A DNA stretch of 64,000 bases from Albula goreensis (taxonomy: Eukaryota > Chordata > Actinopteri > Albuliformes > Albulidae): positions 40,896,144 to 40,960,143 of the forward strand of contig CM040745.1 of assembly GCA_022829145.1 (NCBI GenBank), written 5' to 3'. Below are positions 1-13,000 of the stretch, in pieces. How positions within the stretch are numbered: position 1 is the first letter of the stretch; each line of letters starts with the position of its first letter. The notes under the pieces are model-generated. The model did not search any database. It was not told the origin of the DNA and was given only the letters and a program-made list of their open reading frames with translations. The position numbers were made by a program, and so were the translations under genes.

Positions 1-696
1 GTTCTGAAGTTTCAAAGTAACTGGCATGCTCATCCCTATAGCAGGGTATGGTGTGCTTACTAAGTGAGAAAATCACCTCTTCTGTTGTTGGTTTAGCCTC
101 TCCTGTGCTGTACTGTGTGATGAAAAGTGTGATGAGTGTACACTGGCTTGTAAGTGTGCTATATGTTGCAGCTGTACTGTGCCCTGTGTGGATGTGGATG
201 GAGTATAGAGGACCTGGGTCAGATGTATCTTGAAATGTTTTCATTTTAATACTTTAACTTCAAATACTTGTAAAACTTCTACAGATCCCCAAGTCCCTAA
301 GATTGTTCAACTAAACACATTACTAGCCAAAATGTTGAAGTATTTAAGTAACTTTTACATTACTATTCTTGAGAGACAGTTCCACCCCCAAAGCTTTCTT
401 CTGTTTTGACATTGTTACATTATGTATAAATATTTTACTTGCTGGAATTTAGAAGATAAGAACAATATAATGGCTAGAACATGACATTGAATTTAACTGG
501 ACTCACCATTTACCCACAGTCAAAATATGCAGAATTGCCTGAACACACCAACAGGTGGATTTACTAAATGTTTGCATTCATTAAAAATCATGTGGAAAAA
601 TGTTACCACATGTTCAAAAAAAGCATTCAAACCTATGAATTTTTGAGATGGTAAGAAGACAGGGTGTTTTAAGATTGGTGGTAACCCTTAAGCAAG

Positions 697-960
697 TGAT
701 TCCCAATGTCGGTCCTCGGGACCCACTGTGTTTGCTGGTTTTTATTCCAACCAAAACTGCAACCCCAGAGTCTTAACAAGCTGTTAATTGTTCATAATTG
801 CTCGATTGTTCATACTTTTCATGATTAGAGAGATAACTTGCCATTGTAACTATGCATGTCATGAAGAAACAGCTCCTATATTTACATTGTGCTAAAGTGA
901 TTTTGTAAACAAATGCACAAAAAGAGTAAGTTTTATACCTGATCAAATTGTAGGCAGGGG
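697..960. repeat. Dispersed fish repeat (MITE-like)
   Basis: The sequence starting gtgattcccaatgtcggtcc and continuing with a 'cctcgggacccac' segment resembles the termini of small non-autonomous DNA transposons common in fish genomes. The far end was not located, so the right limit is approximate. It lies in an intron of copy A. Family assignment is inference. Confidence 0.35.
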
Positions 961-1494
961 TGAATCAATATGCTCCCTAAGTCATTGAATACATGCCTAA
1001 GGTCCTTATTTTTTTCATTATACTTAATAACACAATGCAGGTTTGGCTCGTTATAATTAGCTTTGTCTTTGAATCTTTCATTATCTACCAAATGGTTAGA
1101 TTTAGTGGTCATGTGTCCAGAATCACCCCGGTCATAAGGAAAAATATAAGCTTAATAATGCTTAATCAACTTTCAGGAGAGACCCTCAGAGTATGGCACA
1201 GTCAATGCAAACAATAAAATCCTGAAGACAAAAAGACAGTATGGCAGTAATGAGCTCAAGCTTGCAGTCATGTGACCACAGCCATATTATAGCCCTTGCT
1301 ACAGTTGATTATACAGACCACACTCCTCATAACACCTCTACTCCTTGTCAACAACCCAGGAATACAAGAAAACAGACTTAAACCAGGTTTTTAAAAAACA
1401 CAATGTAAAGAGTAAAAGTAAAAGTATGCTTGTAGACATGTAAAAGCTGGAACTGTGGGACAGTCTCTGATGTACCTGTGGAAGGGTTCTGGAG

Positions 1495-1716
1495 TACAGG
1501 TGTACCCTGTCATGTGACATTCTCTTTATGTTGTGCAGGTGTACAGGTGTACCCAAAGATGTGACATGTTCTATATGGGATTCAGGTATACAGGTGTACC
1601 CAGAGATGTGACATGCTCTTTACGTAGTTCAGGTGTACAGGTGTACCCAGAGAGGTGAAATGCTATTTATGTCTTGCAGGTGTAACCAGAGATTTCACAT
1701 GCTCTTTGTTGTGCAG
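1495..1716 (+). repeat. 47-bp minisatellite carrying the splice acceptor of the next ssuh2 exon
   Basis: Copies of 'ag|gtgtaccc' start at 1500, 1547, 1594, 1641 and 1680, and the real exon starts at 1717. Spacings are 47, 47, 47, 39 and 37 bp. Each unit includes a gtgcag- or acag-like acceptor followed by the opening bases of the exon (GTGTACCCAG). The unit at 1500 also matches further into the exon (gtcatg). The array therefore seems to have grown from the intron/exon junction itself, giving several decoy acceptors just upstream of the true one. Confidence 0.8.
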
Positions 1717-4427
1717 GTGTACCCAGTCATGGGGTTCCCTGATCCAGCTGTCAATCAGGCTGCTGAGCGGCTGGTCAGGGACCACCAAGCCAACTACTCT
1801 TCATCCGCACGGATCCTGCAGCAGGTACATCCCTCAGCTCCTTACAGCTCTTTACTGTGTTACACCCCTCAACTCCCTACAGCTCTTTACTGTGTTACAC
1901 TCCTCAGCCTCCTACAGCTTTTTACTGTGTTACACCCCTCAGCTCCCTACAGCTCTTTACTGTGTTACACTCCTCAGCCTCCTACAGCTCTTTACTATGT
2001 TACACCCCTCAGCTCCCTATAACTCTTTACTTTGTTGCACGTCTCAGCTCCCCATAGCTCCTTACAGCTCTTTACTGTGTTACACCTCTCAGCTCCCCAC
2101 AGCTCTTTACTGTGCTTCACCTCTCAGCTCACCACAGCTCTTTACTGTGTTACACCCCTCAGCTCCCCTACAGCTCTTTACTGTGTTACACCTCTCAGCT
2201 CCCCACAGCTCTTTACTGTGTTACACCCTCTCAGCTCCCCACAGCTCTTTACTGTGCAACACCTCTCAGCTCCCTACAGCTCTTTACTGTATTACACCCT
2301 TCAGCTCCCTACAGCTCTTTCATGTGTTAAACCCCTCAGCTCCCCATAGCTCTTTAGTGTTTTACACCCTTCAGCTCCTGACAGCTCTTTACTGTGTTAC
2401 ACCCTTCAGCTCCCTACAGCTCTTTACCGCTACACCCTTCAGCTCCCTTCACACCCCTCAGCTCCCTCTTTATAACTTTTTAGCTTTACCTACATTCATG
2501 TCAATGAGAAATGTCTGTTAACGCTATGCTTTGTCCGTTCGCCAGCCACTGTGTTTCGATTAATGGAAAACCCAATAGACCACTGCTCTATTCCCGTTGA
2601 TGGGAACAGAAAACTAATAAAATACCTCCGCTTCTGAAAGCTTACATTTGGTGAGAGAACGTGGGGTTAAACAAACTTTAAACACATATGACATTTTAAA
2701 AAGGGAATCGGTCATTCTTGCAGTTCAAGGATACCCTGAATTATACAATATCAAATTAAAGTCATACCGTAACACTGACAGAAAAGAGCATGTCTAATTA
2801 TTGATATCAAGGAATTCTAGCTAGTGAAAGTTATATATTTTATTGTTTGAATAGTTATGGCCTATAAAAAATAAATAGTGTATGGCCTATAAATAGTTAT
2901 GGGCTATCCTATCTAGCTAACAAGTACTAGCTAACTTGCTTGTTATGGTCTGTTATGATGATGGGGGCCTATCTCAGCTAGCTAGCTAAATATATTGATG
3001 ATAATTGTTTGACAGCCAGCTATTTTAATGTTATTATGTAATAATGTATCACTAGCAAGTTTGATGTCCACTACAAAATGGTCCCAATCAGCGATTGTCG
3101 ATTTTTGACAGGTGTGACGTTGTTCTATGTTCTGCGCTCTCACTTGCGGAATGCAGAGCGGAAATTCCGCTTATGCGTGAACGTAGGTTTACACCTTTCA
3201 GCTCCCTACAGCTCTTTGCTTATTCTTTACTGTGTTACACCTTTATAGCTCTTAACTGCTGCCTCCTGCAGCTCTTTACTGTATTACACCTCTCAGCTCC
3301 CCACAGCTCTTTACTGTGTTACACCCCACAGCTCCCTATAGCTCTTTACTGTGTTACACTCCACAGCTTCCTACAGCTCTTTACTATGTTACACCCCTCA
3401 GCTCCCTATAACTCGTTACTTTGCTGCAGGTCTCGGCTCCCTATAACTCCTTACAGCTCTTTACTGTGCTACACTCCTCAGCTTCCTACAGCTCTTTACT
3501 CTGTTACACCCCTCAGCTCCCTATAGCTCTCTATCATGTTGCACATCAAATTCAAAGGTCAAGGCTGCATTTGAAATGTGTAAATAGGTGTTGAATTTAT
3601 TTGCCATATTCTGACATTATTAGCTCATCGCTGGGCTCTCATGTGCAGGCCCGATCTCATTCACTGCTGCCATATTCTCCTGACTCTCCAGTGTTTTTGT
3701 TCACACATGTGCAAAGTACCAACCCTTGCAGCTGCAGGGTCATCAGAAAAGGAAAAATCTTGCATGTTGCATTTACAAAAGTATCAATAAAGTAAATGAT
3801 GCAGTGTTTTCTGCTTCTTTTGTCCTTAGTTTTTATTTATTTATTTAGTTAATCTTTTTTAGAGTTAGTTATTTCGTTATTGGAGATGCCCTTTTTGAAT
3901 TGCCCTTGCCTCTGAGAGAGTCTGTGCATAACCTAGATTTTAAATTTGATAATTTCAGTAATGTATTGTTGGAATGGTGGGGCCAACCCTAGTGTGAGGT
4001 GCTGTATGGAAATGGATCCTAATCTCTTCTCAAGAGTAACCACAGCACTCATTATGTTATGATGACATTTGCGCTTCCTCTATCAAATTTCTCTTTTGAC
4101 ATTCACCTTATAATGCATCTGCAGTCAGCAGCCACTGTCAACACATGTAAAGATCCATCCTTAGGCCTGTAGTCACTCTTTGACATTGCAGCATATGGTC
4201 ATTTCTTCTGTCAGTCTTTGACATTGCAGGATGGTATTTAATCTGCAGTAGTAGTCGTAATAGTGCAGTATTTTCTTTTGTTGCAGCGGCAAACCATCGA
4301 GCTGATCCCTATCACCAAAGTGACCTATAAATGGAGTGGCAGCATACACACCTACTTCGTCTATGGCAACGAGTTCCAGGTGAATGCAGATGACTACCCA
4401 GCTACGTGCTGCTGCACAGTGATGTAG
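1717..4427 (+). CDS. ssuh2: SSUH2-like protein, copy A (3' end only)
   Basis: Two coding exons are seen: 1717-1824 (108 nt, VYPVMGFPD... to ARILQQ) and 4287-4427 (RQTIELIPITKVTYKW... to the stop at 4425-4427). Both are in phase 0 with cag acceptors, and the first has a gtacat donor. They match the last two exons of copy B in length, phase and sequence, which identifies this as the C-terminal end of another SSUH2 family protein. The zinc-knuckle exons would lie left of the window; no earlier exon was found in 1-1716. The protein ends DDYPATCCCTVM. The final CTVM fits a CaaX prenylation box (X = Met usually predicts farnesylation), preceded by extra cysteines that could be palmitoylated; this is inference. 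SSUH2 is a little-studied family, and mutations in human SSUH2 have been linked to a dentin defect. The biochemical role is not established. Confidence 0.85.
1830..3540 (+). repeat. 35-bp minisatellite in the copy A last intron, split by an insertion
   Basis: A unit of about 35 bp (ctcagctccctacagctc then tttactgtgttacac) is repeated about 18 times from 1830 to 2475 and about 9 times from 3190 to 3540. It begins only a few bases after the splice donor at 1825. The two blocks are one array separated by unrelated DNA at about 2480-3188. Overlapping open frames here (for example 1655-2521 and 3095-3526) are low-complexity repeats of LSSLQLFTVLHPSAPYS type and are not considered genes. Confidence 0.85.
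2480..3188. other. Unique insert interrupting the 35-bp array
   Basis: About 700 bp without the repeat unit lies between two blocks of the same minisatellite. It is AT-rich with runs of 'agctagctag'. No open frame, clear terminal repeats or target duplication was recognised. It may be an old insertion or the ancestral intron sequence. Confidence 0.4.
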
Positions 4428-7400
4428 CACAGTTCTCTGCTCCTGCGAAGACATCACTGCAAACCCACCCACCCACCCACCACCCCAGTCTTTGCTTCTA
4501 ACCTGCAGTTTCTCGTAAAGAGGGGGAGCTCCTCCACCCTATATCCACACTGCCCCTGGTAGTGTGGTTCATTTAGGTGCTGTTAATATTTGTTAAATGC
4601 CTATAACAAGTGGGGAAGATATCATTTTACATTTATTTTAATTTACTGAGGTTACAACAAAGTGTGTATCTCCATTTTTTAAACTTTTGCTACGAGTGAG
4701 GGAAGAGTAACTCCAAAATGGTTATCCTCACTGCTACAGAATTTTACACCACAGTTAAATTAAGTCAAGCATTCATTCACAAGAGACAAATTAAAAATAA
4801 AAAAAGCTTCCCTGGATGCTTTCTGACCATTACAGTTAAAAATGTGGCGCTGTGAAGTGGCAGTAACCTCGTACCTGGTGTATTGTGATTTATGGTCAGA
4901 CATTTGCTAAATTTGAATCGGAAATTTTTTTACTTGATAAATTATGGTCCAGCCTACAATGTAAGCTAAATTCTGAATGTTACATTCTGCACTGTTATAG
5001 AAATCTTATGTTTTTGTTTTTTTTTCCACCAAATTCTTCCTCACATTACTACTTACTCCAAGTACATTCTCTCAAATGATTGACATGAGAACAACTATGA
5101 CTGAAATGAGTTCACTCCCCCTACACAGTAAGTACAGTATCGAAAAACACAGACTTCATAAATTCAAGATGGTATTGAATAATATTTGTGGGACATAATT
5201 ATAGTTTGAAATATAGTTTGTTACACAGTATTATGCATGTAGATGTATTAAACGTGTGTGCAATGCATGCAGTTAAAAGAACAATTTTACTCTCATTTAA
5301 AAATATATATGGGACTATATCCAGTATCTATAACCAAGAGCGCTACATCCTATAACATGTCGGCTGAGAATGAAGACTAGCTAATGATTGATCAAAGAAA
5401 GTCACTTTTGTGACCACTTTAGCCTTCCTTAAAGATATGCCTTTTACAAATATGGTATGTAGAATTAACAGTGTTTTACTTGAAGTTATCCTGACTTCAG
5501 TGGTGGAAAGGAGTGTGATGTTCAATTTTATCTGCTGAACAGAAAATAATTTTGTTACAGTGCTGTGAAACCAATTCACACACAGACAACATGGTTATGT
5601 TTTGAAAAAATGTAACCTTTGCTGGGCTATCCTGTACTTTCCTCTGTTACATTTTTTTTCTTCAAGACTGTATGAATGCCTGTAAAACTGCAATGTTTCA
5701 TAAAAGAATGCCTGAATGTAATGCTTTCTGGACTTTTAATATTTTTTTATATATAACTCGTCTGTTTTTCTTAATGGTAACATTGAATAAGGTGCCTCAG
5801 TCTTGGAAAATATAATTGTGTAGTTGTACGTATTAATATCAATAACTACAAAACAAGCAGTCCTCCCTTTGTGTGGGCTAGTGAACCAGCAGCCAAGTAC
5901 ATCAGCTGTCATCTATCTTTGGTTCTCACTCCTTCCACTTGCATTCATTTAGGGGTCAATTCAGACCTGCGCTCAGCGCGACTTAAGCGCTTTTTTGATC
6001 CGTTGCGCGCCCTTTCAGTGTCTGTTCGTATTCTGACCTTGAACCTTTATGCGTGCTTAAGAGACTTGCGCGTTTGGGGTGGAGATTCATAGAATTTGGG
6101 GAGTTTCTCATTAAAATGACCTCTATGCGGATTTGGACTTAGACTTAAACGGATTTTCAGGGTGCTTATTGTGCGCACACCACAACCTAGTATTAAGTCA
6201 TGCAATCCTATCGATCAGACTTTGATACTACATTTTTTTCAGTGTTAACGTATTGCATGAAGTAGAAAATTAATGAATATAATTGGTCAGCACGACTAAC
6301 GGATTGTTTATTGGATGACGGGATACATTGACTGGAAGGACAGGCGCTGATTACATCTAAATATGAGAAATGTAAAATATGAGCAGGTACATTGTTCATC
6401 TTTGATGTCCAGCATTGCAATTTGCTGCTACTGCTACTCCACAAAAGTGCATATTAAAATTTCATTGTATTGCCCATTCGTACTGCAACTAGTATGTGGT
6501 CTTGACAAGTAATCAGTATATTTTAGATTAATCGCATAATGGTATCCAATTGACTGAAATATATTAAAACATAAAACTGCTTTTAAAACCGAACTGCTTA
6601 ACTCTTACATGTAGATTGCACGGCATGATTTTCAGAATATAATTTATCTGATAAAACGTTAAAGCCAGCAGAAACGATCCAAGTTCGTAAATTACAAGGT
6701 AGAGTCTGCATGGCTAAGTCACCCATTTGTTTGATCAACTTTCAAAATTGGACGTTTTCTCTGCTAAGCAGAAGATTTTTTAGTACTAGGTAAGGTAACT
6801 TGGAGAAAAACATTACTGGGCCATATAAGTTTTCGTGGGGTTGTGTCATTTTCCAGGCTGAATTAGCATTAGTTAAGACCTTATGTGGGTCCTCATACTT
6901 TTTTGGGCATGGCCGCATAAACCAGGGCTGTGTCCCAAACTGCAAACACTCAAAAAATAATGCCTAAAACGCTGACTTTGTCTTTCAATTACATGTAATT
7001 TTTCCATCCAATTTTATTACATAATAATGTTACATAATGCAATGTTTTTCTATCATGTTGAGTCAAACTTATACATTAACCCTGTATGTTTCAATTCAAT
7101 TATTACATATCAAGTTAAGGGGAACTTCTACATAGACAGCATGTGTTTATTCAAGTATTATGCATAAAAGTAATGCATTTAAAATTGGTTATTCTATGTC
7201 CCTTAATAAACCACAAAGGAATACACACAAGCACAAACTTCTGAAAACTTTATTGCCAGATCCATTAAAATGAACATGGATAGGCCAATAGTACTTCAAA
7301 GTAACAACTTCAGTGACAGAGTCTTTCAATGTATTTGTTCCATCAGCAATTCAAAAGACAAAGGGACATATCAGCAAGACCTAGTAATGGCAAAATTAAA

Positions 7401-8800
7401 CATAATATCCAAACTACAAAGTGCACAAGGTTTTCCAGTGTACAGAAAACCCAACAGTACTTAAGGAGAATAAAGGCATAACACTTTCCATCTTTGACAA
7501 ATATTAACAATATTCCTGACATGACCCAAGTTTTCTGGTGTCATCTCCACCTAAAACGACTCTCAGGTGGACTGGACTTGACATCTTTCACTGAATGTAT
7601 TCTAGGCAACAAATGCAGGAAACAAAAGTTAGGAAAAGTACTGAACCATTACTGCAGCTTCATATTAGAACTTCAGCTAATGGTTATTAGCATCATCAGT
7701 TAGTCTGAGGATTCCCATCGGTTCACTCCTACTGCAGAACTTGAGCCTAGGACTCCCTTGGAGGACACAGTGCAGCCTGCAGGGCACATTTTCAGCTGTA
7801 AATCTCAGGTTCTAGCACTGCCTTTAATTGAACATGTAAACCATAAATGTAAAAGTGTAAAAAATATTTCTCATAAATGTTTTGAATACATTTTTTTAGA
7901 TGTGAAGCAGCTCTGAGCTCTTATGTAACACAATCACAGAATCATGGTTAGCTTCACTATTCTAGAAGCATAAGCCAATGATGACATGCATCTAGTTCAA
8001 ATTCATGTTTATTTAGAGCCCTTAATCACAGTTACATTCTGAAAGGGCATTCCAGGCTTACAGTTGATAGTAAACAGTAACTATACCCCCTGACCTGAAC
8101 CCTAAACCCTCATAGCAGGCAAGATAAATGGAAAAAAAAAAAAACCTTTTGAAGGATTGCAGAGAGAGGAAGCCCCTTCCACACCCCCAGCTTCTGATAT
8201 CATTTTGCTGTTGTACAATTATGGACCCTGTTTTTAACACTGGATTTTTTATAATAAAAACAAACAATCTGTCAGTGATTTAAGGTAGCACAGGGTGAGA
8301 CCTTGATACAAGTTTTACATGTAAATCAAAACAGAATATGGATGCAAATATAGAGTGGGGCTTTGCATCAATGATACTGTGTTTCCTTGTTTTTACTACA
8401 GTGCAAATATTTCTCATTACAAACAGTAGGTATTTAGTCAAATTACAGTTCAATGGATTGTGAATTAACTGAAAATGCATGACCACACAATATCTGCTGT
8501 CATCTTTTTGTATTGTGATACATTGGATTACTCAAAAAAACCTCAAATATTTACATAAATCACAAAAATATTTGAATAATATCATGTAATTCAATATTTT
8601 TTCAGATGATTGACTAATTGATCATGCAATTATTTGTTACACCCCTACTTGAGTGAGAAAGAAAAGTCACATTATAGACATAATAATGATATGCCTTTTC
8701 AAGGTAACCATCTGTCTCACACCTACAGTGTAGTCACAGAGATAAGCATCAGCCAGGTCTTCAAGATCAACCAGGGCAACCTTAGAGAGGTTCGGACATA
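4428..8800. other. Copy A 3' flank and gene-poor spacer
   Basis: This begins with the 3' untranslated region of copy A. The first AATAAA on the + strand is at 4796-4801, a possible poly(A) signal. No supported coding exon was found. At 5945-6180 a more GC-rich block (cagacctgcgctcagcgcg) stands out from the AT-rich surroundings and looks like a fragment of a dispersed repeat. On the minus strand an AATAAA (tttatt at 7249-7254) could end a transcript coming from the 8827-9860 gene fragment. Confidence 0.5.
4796..4801 (+). terminator. Candidate poly(A) signal of copy A
   Basis: AATAAA lies about 370 bp after the stop codon at 4425-4427, in an A-rich stretch. Other A-rich sequences follow, so actual use is unproven. 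Confidence 0.35.
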
Positions 8801-8826
8801 CAGTCAACTCATAAGCTCTGAAGTGC

Positions 8827-9860
8827 TCATGACACCACACGCACAATATTCTTACAACAAAGCTCAAAGTTTTTAACAATGCACATTTGAAGAATTTCTA
8901 CAAACTCAGGCAGACCACCAGTTGAACCATGAGGAATTAGCACGCCAATTCTGTAGGAGATTCCTTTGATGGTTGCATTTTTGGCAAGATGTACCTCATT
9001 CATCTTGGGGTATTTCTGCGTGAGAAATGCCACTGCTTCCTTGTTCAGTACTTCCGCAGGAAGCGTGGAAACATTTGCAACTTCCAATGTGGATTTGAGG
9101 TGGGAAAAATTGATATGATATTTAATCATTTGCTGATGTTTGGCTGCTAATGTGAGTGGTATATTTTTGAAATAATTTGTATGACAAGCAACATGCTTAA
9201 AGAAGCTATGCTTCACCTCAAACCTCATAGTCCATTGCCCTAGTAAAGGGCCAAAACATTTGATCATTTGACGGTAATGTTCAAGATAGTGTTTCGGTAA
9301 AAGTTGTGCAGGAAAAAGCTCCAAGAATCTATCTCTGTGTTCTGTGATTTTGCGGTCCAGGTAGGCAATGGTCTCTTTATTATGAAGGGGGGCAACAGCG
9401 AATTCAACCATTTCTTTTAAATCAAGCAACACAAGCCAAGCAGGCCCTGCCTCTGGTACCAAGTCTCAAATTATAAATGGGAGCAAACTCAATAAATTCT
9501 AATTTTCATGGGTGTTACCTCCAATGGTCCTTGTAGAATTATAAGTGTGTGGTAAAATATGAGGTTTATTAGTTCTATCCCCTCACTTATATGGAAAGTT
9601 CAGGATTAATTTGTTAAGAGTGTTAAGAGGCAGGTACTTTTGGAAATTAATACACCAATGCAGAGGGCAATCTCAATTGGAATAACACCCTCAAATTCGT
9701 CATGAACAATGTCAGGAGGGAAGCCCTGAGTGACATGAAAATAAGATAGTCTTAGTAAAAACACACTATCCTCTTTACTCCACAACAAATGGTAATATAA
9801 GTCTGAAATACAGGAAAATCTTTCTCTAAGTGTACAGAAAACACTATGAACTGGGAACAA
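8827..9860 (-). pseudogene. Mobile-element-associated protein fragment (uncharacterised fish family)
   Basis: Two open segments on the minus strand, 9860-about 9657 and about 9462-8827, read as parts of one protein and are separated by an interval that looks like an intron or a small disruption. The first contains GFPPDIVHDEFEGVIPIE. The second contains LLDLKEMVEFAVAPLHNKE, LLPKHYLEHYRQMIK and MRFEVKHSFFK. This combination is familiar from multi-copy uncharacterised proteins in fish genomes that behave like transposon-derived genes. The exact superfamily is not certain. A plausible donor follows CIG near 9657, and an acceptor may lie near 9455. No N-terminal start was found, so the copy appears partial. 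Catalytic residues could not be assigned. Confidence 0.5.
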
Positions 9861-10068
9861 ACTTAATACTTCCTAGCAAATAACTATGTGCTACTAAAGG
9901 CGACCAGTAGATGGCACCAACAGGCAAGAAATGTAATCATTACAATAATTACTATTGAAACATTTACAAAGGCAGCACACTTACTGCCTGGCAAAATTGT
10001 TTTGTGTCAGTAATATTTAACATTGAACTTTAACTTTATCTTGCATTACAGTCCCTTCTTTTCAGGTA

Positions 10069-13000
10069 CTACCAGAGAGTAGAACAACAATCTCTGACAC
10101 TGGCGGAAGGAAAGTCTTCATTGTCCCATCTTGCAATCTTCACTTCTACCTTCCGGACCTTGGGAGTCTTTACTGGGAATGGTGTTGACAACTCGTTCCT
10201 GTGGGCTTGGCTATCTTTGAACAAGACAACATCTCCCACCTTCACGTTGGGTCTCTCATCTGACCATTTTCTTCTGTTCTGCAGCGATGACAAGTACCAT
10301 CCACGCCATCTCTTCCAAAAGGTGTTGGCCAAACATTGGACCTGCTTCCACTGCTTTTCATGAAGTTGCAGCACCTCCCCTCATGCACCGTGAAACTATC
10401 ATCCATGGACTGAAGACGTCAAGTCCAACACAGGTGAATGGTGGCTCTTGGGTGAGTCTGTCAACAGGTATATCTGCCATTTTTTGACACTCTACACCTC
10501 CTCTGAGCTTTTCATGTTTTATTTGTGTATAATAGTAGAGACAAGACGCTTACCTCCAACAATCCACAATCCTTCAGCTCCTACTGCTCATTCTGTTAAG
10601 TGACATCCCTGATGTGCTACCTGTTCATGAACGTGTCTTACCAGGAGGGTGGTGATGTGGTGTGATCTGAGGTGCATGGGAGAATAAGCGGGTGTTTCTC
10701 CTCTCTTGACACATCTGCTGCAGACAGCCTGCCCCCAACTCTGAGCATTCCATTTTTATCCATCACAGGATTGAGCTTTTTCAAGTGACTCTGCTTTGAG
10801 CTTGACTGCCCTTTCTCAAGACAGCTGATTTCTTCCATAAAAACTTCCAGCTGAACAGTACAGATGAGGAGATGTTTGGCTTTGGAAAGCTCTGTGGTGT
10901 TACACTGTTTCCTATAGCATTGCCAGCCTTCCCCACCATTAGCTCTGGATTGGAAGGACGATGCTACTCGGATGAGCTAAGCCATTGTGTGATTAAGAGC
11001 CCTCCAGCTATAGAACCGCTGAAAACAATGAGAGCCTAATTGTTTCTCTAAGCTCTTGGTGCTCAAAGCCGTAACAACAGGTCTGATCTCCGTGTATTCT
11101 TCTGGATCAACAAGAGAGAACATGTTTTTGTTATTTACGTCCTCAATATTAGTGTGAGACAGGAAAGGAGCACCTGAAGCCAGCTGGGGTGAGATAAGTA
11201 GACTGTGTGCGTAGGTCACGTAGCGTGATCTGCTGGGTTCTTCTCAGAAGAGACATAAAACCATTGATCGGGATGAGCAGCTTTTCTTATGTGAGACGCT
11301 CTGTTGGACACATACGTGTAGAACCTCTGCGAGGTGTTGTGAATGTAGCCCAGTACTATTCTGCTGTCTGTAACGAATTTGATTGCATCCCAAACAATGT
11401 CCATCTCGCCTCTGAGCAACTCATACAGTTCGACAGCCAAAACAGCTGCACATAACTCTTGTCTAGGAATAGTGCGAGCAGGCTTCAGTGCCAATTTGGA
11501 TTTCCCAATAATAAATCCGACATGAAACCATTCCTCTGTGTCATCAGCTCTGAGATATTCTATGGCTTCTATTCCTGTTATAGATGCATCTGAAAAGATG
11601 CAGAGCTCCTGTTTTCGTGTCGCTGTAAGTGAACACAAAATGTAACATCTTGGTATTTTGAGATGTTGGAGTTTCTTCAGGGACTCTTTCCACTGATTTC
11701 ACTCCGCCTACTTTTCCCATGGTAGAGAAGCATCCCATTCATGCTATTCTGATGAGAGCTCCCTGACAATTGCCTTACCCTGAATTATGGTGGGTGCTGC
11801 AAATCCCAGGGGGTCATAAAGACTGTGCACTGTGGACAGGATTCTTCTTCTCGTGTATGGCTTGTCTGCATGAGAAACTTGCAAGGTGAAGCTATCTGTT
11901 TCCAGGTCCCCACAAAGTCCTAAGCTTCGCTGGATAGGAAGAGGATCCACACTTATGTCGAATGGTGGGAAGTTGTGTGGATGTGTTTTGTTCGTCCATA
12001 ACTGTATAAAAGTTTACTGCAAGTACAGGAAAGCCTGTACATTTTTGTTATTCATTGTTTGTTTTCAGTTAAACATTTAGTTATTCTTACATTCTCCAAT
12101 AAATCATTTTTTCCCCAAGAAATGTATTTGGAAATTTTGTTTAGAAAAATATAAAGGAACATTTTAGCCACTACAAATGTCTAAACTTTTTTGTGGATTA
12201 CCTGAAGCATTTCCCACAAAGGCTAGGGAAAAAAGCGGAGAATTAAAGGACGGACTCAGCGGTGGTATGTAATACACTGTGAGCTGACTGATATAAATGT
12301 TTACTGGAATGAAAGTGATTTATACTTATTCCAACTTTGTGGACTGCACTGTTGGAATTCATTGTTGGGAATAAATTCCCGCCATATCTATTGAACAAAG
12401 GAATGGGCAGTGACTGATTCGGGAACAAACAGAATTATTACATCAACGCATCAATGACATTGAAATTGAAACTGAATTTTTATTGGATTTGAACTGCATT
12501 CATCTGAACTGTTTCTATTGGAAAAGAAATATAAATACAATTAATTTGTGGGGTGGAATGGATGCTACTGATTCAGATTTGAATTCAAACAGGGTTTATC
12601 AGGAAAGGAACTGGTAGAGAAAACAGCGCAAATGCGTGCTTCTAGAACAGGAAAAATGTCCCATCTTACCCAACGCATGAACATTGTTCATGAGCTTATG
12701 GCTGATAATGTGAATGTGGAGGAAGTGAAAGAGAACATGGTGAAATACAATGGGATGCTTGATGAATTTAAAACACTGAACATTTATTATCAGCAACTGC
12801 TGACTGAGGATGACCGTAGACATGATGAGTTAACATGGTATAGGCCCAAGCTTGACTGTATCCATGCCTTATTCTCCTCTGTGTCTAAATGGCTGACTGC
12901 AGCAGAGAAACCCAACCCATATCCCAGTGATGACTTTGCACACAATGACAATGTTTGTTCAGTTTCTAGCCACAGGTCTGGCAGGTCAAGCAGGAGAAGC

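Noticed and set aside
48-233. An upstream exon of copy A near the left edge
   Set aside because: Translations of 1-1716 do not match the family segment expected before the VYP exon, and no acceptor/donor pair with the right phase was found.
1655-2521. A 288-aa frame and its overlapping companions
   Set aside because: Encoded by the 35-bp array. Three frames are open in parallel with the same repeated peptide motifs, and the frame only partly overlaps the true exon in a different register.
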